Shown here: positions 43,140 through 48,509 of the stretch, piece by piece | Layout: the number at the start of each line of letters is the position of its first letter | Position numbering within the stretch: position 1 is the stretch's first letter | Source of the DNA: Nitrospirota bacterium | GTDB taxonomy: Bacteria > Nitrospirota > Thermodesulfovibrionia > Thermodesulfovibrionales > UBA6898 | Reading direction: 5' to 3' | Assembly (NCBI GenBank): GCA_021825365.1 | Contig: JAKAHR010000026.1 | Coordinates: 1-48,509, forward strand | Length of the DNA: 48,509 nucleotides | Notes under the pieces: model-generated | What the model saw: the letters and a program-made list of their open reading frames with translations, nothing else | Database searches by the model: none | Told to the model about the DNA's origin: nothing | Position numbers and translations under genes: made by a program

Positions 43140-43306
43140 GATCAGGTTTATGCCTGATGAGGCTATAATAGGATCAGGAGAGGAAATAGAGGCCGCACAG
43201 GAGAATCCATGCCTTCCATGGCAGCCGTTGCCGCACCGCATACGTCGCACGCAACTCAAAAAAGAGCCTCCTGCAGAGGGGCGGCCGGGGTGTCGGCCTG
43301 ATACGG

Positions 43307-43993
43307 ATGGGGGTCCTCCTTGCATGCGCAGCCTATGCCGTCTATGCCGCATTCATCTGCCGGCTGTTCTTCCATATCCTGCTGTGGGTCCGGGCGTCGG
43401 AACAGGCGTTCACGAGACCGGCGTATGCCGTGCGCATCCGTCCGAATACGGTGGCCGTCACCGCGCTTGACCTCCTCTTCTTAAGAAGGCTCTTCAGCCA
43501 GAACAAACTGCTCTGGATCGGGTCGTGGACCTTCCACCTCTCGTTCCTGCTCGTCTTCCTGGGTCATATGCGGTATTTTCTCAATCCGGTGCCCGCGTGT
43601 ATCACCTGTTTGCAGCCCTTTGGACTCGTTGCCGGATACCTGCTGCCCCTGTCGCTCATCCTGCTGCTTATTCTGAGGACATCATCAGGGAAGAACCGGT
43701 ATGTATCCGTGTACAACTATTTTCTGCTGGGAACCGCCCTGGTGATCAGCCTGAGCGGCCTCGGCCTCAGGGTCTTTATCCATCCCGACCTGGCGGAGAT
43801 CAAGGCGTACATCCTGGCTCTGTTCACCTTCAGGCCGGAAGCGCTGCCGCAGAGCATCGTCTTTGTCGCGCACTTCAGCCTCGTGCTGTTCCTGCTGCCC
43901 TTCCTCCCCCTTCATATGGTGGCAGCCCCCCTCGTCACGCTGGATGCCCGCCGCAGGGAAGATGAACTCAGGACGGTGATGCATGAAAGATAA
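43307..43993 (+). CDS. NarI/HdrE/DsrM-like membrane cytochrome b subunit (2)
   Basis: 228 aa, five likely helices. The pattern WTFHLSFLLVFLGHMRYF in one helix and FVAHFSLVLFLLPFLPLHMV in the last resembles the haem-ligand helices of DsrM/HdrE. Start ATG at 43307 is the first in frame; the 167 bases before it contain no convincing gene, only a TATAAT at 43164. It overlaps the following HdrD-like gene by 11 bases. Different in sequence from the first module, so it is an old duplication or separate recruitment. Confidence 0.82.
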   Translation: MGVLLACAAYAVYAAFICRLFFHILLWVRASEQAFTRPAYAVRIRPNTVAVTALDLLFLRRLFSQNKLLWIGSWTFHLSFLLVFLGHMRYFLNPVPACITCLQPFGLVAGYLLPLSLILLLILRTSSGKNRYVSVYNYFLLGTALVISLSGLGLRVFIHPDLAEIKAYILALFTFRPEALPQSIVFVAHFSLVLFLLPFLPLHMVAAPLVTLDARRREDELRTVMHER

Positions 43994-45194
43994 AGACACC
44001 TTCACCGGATGTCTCAGCCGGCGACAGCTGCTCGAGATAGACGCCTGCACGCAGTGCGGGGAGTGCCTGAAGTTCTGCCCCGTGCAGGAGGTGACCGGGA
44101 ACCCCCTCATCTCTCCGCCCGAGAAGATCCGCCTCTTCAGGGAGTTCATCAGGGCGACCGAAGGCCTCGGGGCCAGGCTCCTCGGAGGCCGCGAGATCGA
44201 CCGGAAGCTGCTCGAGGACTTCAGCCACGCTGTCTTCGAATGCACCACCTGCGGGGCCTGCAGCCGGCACTGCACCGTGGGCATCTCCACCCAGCGGCTC
44301 TGGCCGATGCTCCGGAAGGAGATGGTGCGGAGGGGCCTCGGCCCGCTCGGTCCCCAGGCGGGGATGCCGGGTGCGATCCGGGAAACGGGAAACCCTTACA
44401 GCAAGCCGTCAGCCGAACGCTTCGCCCCCTGGTTCCCCGAAGGGGTTGTTGTTTCAGAAAAGGCGGAGATCGCCTACTATGCAGGCTGCACAGGGGCTTA
44501 TGAGGCGCAGCCGATGGTGCGGGGAGATGTCAGTGTCCTTAGCGCAGCAGGCGAACCCTTCACCATGCTCCCCCCTGAAGAGGAGGTCTGCTGCGGCTTC
44601 CCGCTCTTCATCACCGGCCAGCACGATCTCCTGGAGGACCTCACGAAGAGGCTCGTCAGCGCCTACCAGGAAAGGGGCGTGAAGACCCTGGTCTGTTCCT
44701 GCCCCTGCTGCGTCAACATCATGTCCCGGGACTGGCCGATCTTTTTTGGAAAAGACCTGCCGTTCAGGATCAGACACATCACCCAGTATGCCGCCGAGGC
44801 TCTCCGCAGCGGCAGGCTCCGCATCGCGGGAGAGCTTCGGGAGCGGCTGATCTATCACGACCCCTGCTACCTGAGCAGGGGCGTCGGGGTCATCGATGAG
44901 CCCCGGGAAGTGCTCCGGGCGATACCCGGCGCCGAACTCATCGAGTTCGATCGCCACGGCCTCGCGTCGCGCTGCTGCGGGGCGGGGGGGGCCGCGCGGA
45001 AGGTCTTCCATGACAACGCGATCGCGACGGGCAGGCTCGCGATAGACGAGGCGGTTGCAAAATCCGCTGACAGGCTCATCCTGAGCTGCCCTGCGTGTTA
45101 CGCCAAGGTGAATGAGGCGCTGCAGGGTCATGACAAACAGGTGAGGATCACCGATATCATGGAGCTCCTTGCAGGGCTGGTGGAAAGAAGATAG
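43983..45194 (+). CDS. HdrD-like iron-sulfur protein (HdrC-HdrB fusion) (2)
   Basis: 403 aa. Ferredoxin motifs Cys22-25-28-32 (CTQCGECLKFCPVQE) and CTTCGACSRHCTVGI, the second having Thr instead of Pro after the last Cys. CCG domain 1: YYAGCTGAYE...EVCCGFPL...CSCPCC; CCG domain 2: HDPCYLSRG...RCCGAGGA...CPAC. Same architecture as the first HdrD-like protein, coupled to its own membrane subunit. With the pair upstream, the locus encodes two HdrED-like complexes in a row. The CoM genes start 100 bases downstream. Confidence 0.88.
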   Translation: MKDKDTFTGCLSRRQLLEIDACTQCGECLKFCPVQEVTGNPLISPPEKIRLFREFIRATEGLGARLLGGREIDRKLLEDFSHAVFECTTCGACSRHCTVGISTQRLWPMLRKEMVRRGLGPLGPQAGMPGAIRETGNPYSKPSAERFAPWFPEGVVVSEKAEIAYYAGCTGAYEAQPMVRGDVSVLSAAGEPFTMLPPEEEVCCGFPLFITGQHDLLEDLTKRLVSAYQERGVKTLVCSCPCCVNIMSRDWPIFFGKDLPFRIRHITQYAAEALRSGRLRIAGELRERLIYHDPCYLSRGVGVIDEPREVLRAIPGAELIEFDRHGLASRCCGAGGAARKVFHDNAIATGRLAIDEAVAKSADRLILSCPACYAKVNEALQGHDKQVRITDIMELLAGLVERR

Positions 45195-45295
45195 GGACTG
45201 GGAAATGTGCTTGCTGGACTGGTATTCTAGGGCATGCGGATTTCGCGGATGCTTCGGGCCTTCTGCACGGCATGTTCCGGACCGGAAGTGCTGAC

Positions 45296-46549
45296 GTGAG
45301 CCACTTTACCATACGTTGCAGGAAGTGCGGCAAGGTGCTCGTTGATACCTACTGCACCTTCTGCGAGCATTGCGCAAACTCCCTGCTGGTCACGGAATAT
45401 CAGGTGCCCTTCAGGGGAGACTGCGGCAGCGGCATCTGGAAGTTCAACTGGCTTCCGGTGCACACGCCCTCCTTCGATCAGCCGGGCACGCTCGTCTATC
45501 GTTCCGAATGGCTCGCCCGCCACCTGGGGCTCGAAAACCTCTACATCGACTTCAACGGGTACTGGCCCTCCCGCGGCGCCTTTATCGAGACCTGCACCTT
45601 CAAGGAGTTCGAGGCTGCCGTCGTCCTCCAGAACGCGGTCGAAAACAGGGTCAGGGGGCTTGTCGTCGCCTCTGCGGGAAATACGGCGCGCGCCTTTGCC
45701 CATCTGTCGGTCGTATCCGGCTTCCCGGTCATCATCGTGGTGCCGAGGATGTGCCTCATGGAGATGTGGTACCTCGAAAGCTCCTCTGCCGTGCCGACGC
45801 TTGCGGTCGGAGACGGCGACTACTCCGACGCGATCGACGTCGCCCGGAGGATCGCCGCCATCGCGAACTTCCCCTTCGAAGGGGGGGTAAAGAACGTCGC
45901 AAAGCGCGACGGTCTCGGCTCAACGATGCTCGAGGCGGTCCTTAAGATCGGCTCTCTTCCCGATCATTATTTCCAGGCAGTCGGCAGCGGCACCGGGGGG
46001 ATAGGCGTCTGGGAGATGTGCGAGCGGCTGCTCCGCGACGGCCGGTTCGGGGGCAGGCTCCCGCGGCTGCATCTTGCGCAGAACCTGCCGTTTGCTCCCA
46101 TGACAAAGGCGTGGGAGAGGCGCAGCAGGGACCTCGCCCCGGAGGACCTCAGGCCGGAACTCATCGGCCAGATATCGACCCGCGTGCTGTCGACCAGGTA
46201 TCCTGCCTACAGCGTACAGGGCGGCGTCTTCGATGCACTCGCCGCAACGGACGGGAAGATGTACGGGGTCACGAACCGGGAGGTCTTCGAATCCATGGAG
46301 CTCTTCAGCAACCTGGAGGGTGTCGATATCGTCCCTGCATCGGGCGTCGCGGTGAGTGCGCTCGGCCAGGCGGTCAGGACCGGCGCGGTCGGGAAGAAAG
46401 AGGTGGTCCTGCTGAACATCACCGGCGGCGGGGAGATGATCGTCGGCAGGGAAAAAAAGACGTATAACGTGGAACCCGCCTTTATCTCGAAAAAGGTGAC
46501 GGATGAGGAGATAGAACACCTGGTATGCGATATCCTGAAGAAGAGCTGA
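45296..46549 (+). CDS. Cysteate synthase (threonine-synthase-like, PLP)
   Basis: 417 aa from GTG 45296 (GGAAG precedes); ATG 45272 would add eight residues but has no ribosome site. N-terminal Cys-rich motif CRKCGK...CTFCEHC as in cysteate synthases. PLP Lys103 in IETCTFKEFEA, PLP phosphate loop SAGNTARAF, and GSGTGGIGVWEM. The family makes L-cysteate from O-phosphoserine and sulfite (EC 2.5.1.76), the committed step of the Methanosarcinales route to coenzyme M. It differs from threonine synthase in the active-site segment around Lys103. The next gene, ComDE-like, overlaps it by 25 bases and takes sulfopyruvate, obtained from cysteate by transamination. Strong functional pairing. Confidence 0.88.
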   Translation: MSHFTIRCRKCGKVLVDTYCTFCEHCANSLLVTEYQVPFRGDCGSGIWKFNWLPVHTPSFDQPGTLVYRSEWLARHLGLENLYIDFNGYWPSRGAFIETCTFKEFEAAVVLQNAVENRVRGLVVASAGNTARAFAHLSVVSGFPVIIVVPRMCLMEMWYLESSSAVPTLAVGDGDYSDAIDVARRIAAIANFPFEGGVKNVAKRDGLGSTMLEAVLKIGSLPDHYFQAVGSGTGGIGVWEMCERLLRDGRFGGRLPRLHLAQNLPFAPMTKAWERRSRDLAPEDLRPELIGQISTRVLSTRYPAYSVQGGVFDALAATDGKMYGVTNREVFESMELFSNLEGVDIVPASGVAVSALGQAVRTGAVGKKEVVLLNITGGGEMIVGREKKTYNVEPAFISKKVTDEEIEHLVCDILKKS

Positions 46550-47652
46550 TAGCGGCCCTGCGGGAAAGCGGCGTGGATTTCACCGCGTCCCTGCCCTGCG
46601 AAAAGATCAAGTCACTCCTCGTGATGGTGGCAGAAAGATTTCCCCACGTGCCGCTGACGCGCGAGGAGGAAGGCGTCGGCATCTGTGCAGGCGCCGCCCT
46701 TGCCGGCAGAAGACCCGCCCTGTTCCTTCAGAGTTCAGGGATCGGGAACATGATAAACGCCCTCCTGTCGCTCACCTCTTTTTATGAACTGCCGCTCGCC
46801 CTCTTCATCAGCCGGCGGGGAGTTTACCGGGAACAGATACAGGCGCAGCTGCCGATGGGGAAGGGGCTGCCGAAGCTGCTCAGGGGAGCGGGCATCCCCT
46901 TCACCCTCATCGAGGCCAGGTCTGATCTTGGACGCATCCGGAAGAGACTCGATGAAGTCTACCGGAAAGACCGGCTCCACGCCTTCCTCATGAGCCCCGC
47001 CGTCTGGGAGGGATCGTGCAGTCTCGAGCCGCCTGCCGCCCTGTGTCCTGTTGCCCATGCGGCAGCCCGCCCGAAGACAGGGCATCAGCGCCCCCGCCTC
47101 ACCCGGTTCGGGGTCCTCGAGACGATCGCCCCGTTTCTGGAAGGAAGGGTTGTCGTCTGCAACCTCGGGTTCCCCTCAAAGGAGCTCTTCCACATCAAAC
47201 ACCAGCCGTCTCATTTTTACATGCTCGGGAGCATGGGCATGACAACGCCGATCGGCCTCGGCATCAGCCTCGCGACGGACAGGGAGGTGGTCGTGATCGA
47301 CGGAGACGGCAGCATCCTGATGAACCCCGGCACTCTCGCCACGGCAGCCGCCTTCGGGAGGCCTAATCTCACCATCGTCTGCATTGACAACGGTTCGTAC
47401 GGGTCGACCGGCAGCCAGCCGACGCTCACCGGGGCCTGCGTTGACCTCGAGATGGTCGCCCGGGGGTTCGGGTTCAGACAGACAGCAAAGGTCGCGGGCA
47501 AACAGGAGATCAGGGATATCATGAGGAAGAAGGCAGACAGGGTGAGGTTCATACACATCCTCGCCCTCCCCGGCAACAGGAACGTCCCGCCTATCCCCCT
47601 CGACCACTTCACCATCAAGAAGGCTGTCATCGCCTATCTGGCCGGAAAATAA
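46525..47652 (+). CDS. comDE: Sulfopyruvate decarboxylase, fused alpha and beta subunits
   Basis: 375 aa. Residues 1-165 match the ComD (pyrimidine-binding) half with the cofactor-activating Glu in LTREEEGVGICAGAALAG. Residues 190-375 match the ComE (pyrophosphate-binding) half with the TPP motif DGDGSILMNPG...CIDNGSYGSTG (GDG at 260-262, Asn289). It decarboxylates sulfopyruvate to sulfoacetaldehyde in CoM biosynthesis. Methanosarcina also has a fused ComDE beside cysteate synthase. Phosphonopyruvate decarboxylase is a close alternative, but no PEP mutase is nearby, while cysteate synthase is. It begins inside the previous gene. Last gene of the array. Confidence 0.88.
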   Translation: MRYPEEELIAALRESGVDFTASLPCEKIKSLLVMVAERFPHVPLTREEEGVGICAGAALAGRRPALFLQSSGIGNMINALLSLTSFYELPLALFISRRGVYREQIQAQLPMGKGLPKLLRGAGIPFTLIEARSDLGRIRKRLDEVYRKDRLHAFLMSPAVWEGSCSLEPPAALCPVAHAAARPKTGHQRPRLTRFGVLETIAPFLEGRVVVCNLGFPSKELFHIKHQPSHFYMLGSMGMTTPIGLGISLATDREVVVIDGDGSILMNPGTLATAAAFGRPNLTIVCIDNGSYGSTGSQPTLTGACVDLEMVARGFGFRQTAKVAGKQEIRDIMRKKADRVRFIHILALPGNRNVPPIPLDHFTIKKAVIAYLAGK

Positions 47653-47656
47653 CCTC

Positions 47657-47673
47657 GGGGCAGGCGGTGCCCC
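47657..47673 (+). terminator. Weak hairpin after comDE (possible terminator)
   Basis: GGGGCA/TGCCCC, 6-bp stem, 5-base loop, shortly after the comDE stop. No T-run follows. It sits between convergent genes. Confidence 0.3.
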
Positions 47674-47716
47674 TCACTCGTCAGAGAAGGCCAGCCCGGT
47701 TGCGCGGCGCCGGGTA

Positions 47717-48052
47717 TCAGTGGTGCCCTCCTTCCGCATGGCCGCCGGCGATGATATAGACAGCGTCCGTCTCCCCGGGATTTTCGAGACGGCACTCCTG
47801 GTCGCCGGAGAGATGAAGGGCCGAGCCTTCCGGCAGCATCCCGGTAAAATAGCCTGACACGGACAGACCCCCCTTCGCCGACAGGACGATCTCTTCATGC
47901 CCCGCGCCCGGCCTGACCAGCCGGCCCTCTTCTCCGGGGGCCAGACGTCCGTAGATCATATAGCAGGCATGACTGCCTGTCTGCCTTGCGCCAAGGACGG
48001 TCTCCCCTTCTTCAGACTCAAGCGCGGCCTTCCGCAGATCAAATATCTTCAT
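47717..48052 (-). CDS. Small cupin-fold protein
   Basis: 111 aa, single cupin-like beta-barrel (YMIYGRLAPGEEGRLVRPG, GHEEIVLSAKGGLSVSGYF, then GSALHLSGDQECRLENPGE). The first cupin motif is partial; few metal-binding His are conserved. The tail GGHAEGGHH may bind metal. The ATG at 48052 follows AGAGGTGGAGC. It is convergent with the CoM array, and a promoter-like sequence lies 20 bases upstream. Function unknown. Confidence 0.8.
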   Translation of the reverse strand: MKIFDLRKAALESEEGETVLGARQTGSHACYMIYGRLAPGEEGRLVRPGAGHEEIVLSAKGGLSVSGYFTGMLPEGSALHLSGDQECRLENPGETDAVYIIAGGHAEGGHH

Positions 48053-48069
48053 GCTCCACCTCTCATTGT

Positions 48070-48097
48070 TTCTTAGAAAAACAGTTGCGGAACTCAA
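48070..48097 (-). promoter_or_regulatory. Candidate sigma70 promoter for the cupin gene
   Basis: On the minus strand TTGAGT (48097-48092), 16 bases, TAAGAA (48075-48070), about 20 bases before the start codon. Confidence 0.35.
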
Positions 48098-48471
48098 CCT
48101 GCGGTAAAAGACTGCGGGTATTCGGCTGAGACCGCCGGTCTTATGAACGGGTATTTTACCAACATTTGTTAATAACCTGTTAGTTGAGGCAGAAAAACCG
48201 GCAACAGACGCATTAAACTCGCTTAACGGAGCACTTTGCCTGTTTTTTAAGCACCCAATAATACTAATAATTTCAACCAGATGCGACCAACTTGTTTCAC
48301 CTCTTCGACAGAGGCCCGCGAGATGCCGTCCGAGCGTTATGCATCAAGGATTCCCGTCCCTTAAGTTATAACTTGAGATGTCGGGCTACAATCAAAAAGT
48401 GTGTAAATAGATAGAAGGCGGTGTATCCTTTTCAAGTTGCGACCAAACAACAAGGAAAAGGAGACACCACC
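48098..48471. other. AT-richer spacer with a 12-bp palindrome, possible insertion-element end
   Basis: No gene is visible in these 374 bases. They are clearly more AT-rich than the rest of the window. AAGTTATAACTT (48363-48374) is a perfect palindrome. About 20 bases further the text ATCAAAAAGTGTGTAAAT (48391-48408) resembles the terminal repeats of IS256-type elements, which would make the following gene a transposase. The other end is outside the window, so this stays tentative. Confidence 0.3.
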
Positions 48472-48509
48472 ATGGGAAAGGGTATCACCGAGGCGGCGAG
48501 GCCGTCAAG
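48472..48509 (+). CDS. Start of a gene cut by the right edge (possible transposase)
   Basis: ATG preceded by AAAAGGAGACACCACC; it reads MGKGITEAARPS to the window end. Too short to assign. The insertion-element-like sequence 65 bases upstream suggests a transposase. Confidence 0.4.
   Translation, partial: MGKGITEAARPS

Noticed and set aside
43111..43470. A 119-residue plus-strand frame between the first HdrD-like gene and the second membrane subunit
   Set aside because: No ribosome site, overlaps two better genes in other frames, and the sequence is Pro/Arg/Cys-rich without a recognisable fold.
45201..45215. A second sigma54-like site (GGGAAA-N5-TTGCT) before cysteate synthase
   Set aside because: The -12 box and spacing fit, but the -24 box is poor (GGGAAA instead of TGGCAC). 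Not convincing enough to list as a promoter.
46525..47652. Phosphonopyruvate decarboxylase as the identity of the TPP enzyme
   Set aside because: The families are close, but there is no PEP mutase or other phosphonate gene nearby, while cysteate synthase overlaps the gene. Sulfopyruvate decarboxylase is preferred, with the alternative left open.
1..48509. tRNA, rRNA genes or CRISPR arrays
   Set aside because: I looked through the intergenic stretches and saw no cloverleaf-like tRNA, rRNA sequence or regularly spaced repeats.

Overview
The window looks like a chromosomal piece of a GC-rich, Gram-negative, probably anaerobic bacterium. Bacterial traits are Shine-Dalgarno sequences, sigma70-, ECF- and sigma54-type promoter motifs, GlmS, Pgi, Glk, an RND tripartite pump with an outer-membrane lipoprotein, TetR and GGDEF/PilZ signalling. 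Nitrospirota or Desulfobacterota would fit the overall style, but I cannot fix the phylum from the sequence alone. No rRNA, tRNA or CRISPR array was seen.

Layout. 0-1.2 kb: a histidine kinase coupled to a response regulator that runs off the left edge. 1.5-4.6 kb: glmS followed by a second glmS-like gene that has lost nearly all of its glutaminase domain. 4.6-9.5 kb: a minus-strand signalling block (two receivers, a receiver-PAS-HisKA_2 kinase, a PAS-PAS-PAS-GGDEF-PilZ protein). 9.5-12.6 kb: a small Cys protein, an anti-sigma factor, an ECF sigma factor, and a divergent secreted protein. Both sides of the ECF gene carry a matching promoter signature. 12.6-17.8 kb: pgi, a secreted Gly/Ser/His-rich protein, a 55-aa protein, a TVP38/DedA-type membrane protein and glk. 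17.9-22.3 kb: a MacAB/FtsX-like ABC export operon. 22.3-24 kb: a secreted unknown and a VOC-fold gene flanked by an 11-bp inverted repeat. 24-30.8 kb: a TetR-RND efflux locus. 30.9-32.8 kb: CobW-type GTPase, Nfu-type Fe-S scaffold, OsmC. 33-47.7 kb: the most interesting region. 47.7 kb to the end: a cupin, an AT-richer spacer and the start of a gene cut by the right edge.

The 33-47.7 kb region is one long plus-strand array. It opens with a very good sigma54 (-24/-12) promoter and a degenerate receiver protein. Next come two MtaA/UroD-type methyltransferases with zinc motifs, an AhpD-like protein, an MtrH-family methyltransferase, a corrinoid protein (DxHxxG), a QueG-like Fe-S protein, a corrinoid-reactivating ferredoxin/ASKHA ATPase and a small DUF6951-like protein. 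Then follow two tandem modules, each a NarI/HdrE-like membrane protein plus an HdrC-HdrB fusion (HdrD-like). The array ends with cysteate synthase and a fused sulfopyruvate decarboxylase (ComDE). The last two genes are the phosphoserine-dependent route into coenzyme M known from Methanosarcinales, in the same order and with the same ComD-ComE fusion. They lie directly behind methyltransferases and heterodisulfide-reductase-like modules in an otherwise bacterial genome.

The working hypothesis is a bacterial, coenzyme-M-linked methyl-transfer and thiol/disulfide redox system. Methyl groups from an unknown donor would go to the corrinoid protein, and from there to tetrahydrofolate via the MtrH homologue and/or to CoM via an MtaA homologue. 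The HdrED-like complexes would recycle a CoM disulfide against the membrane quinone pool. No methyl-CoM reductase is present in the window, so the fate of methyl-CoM is unknown.
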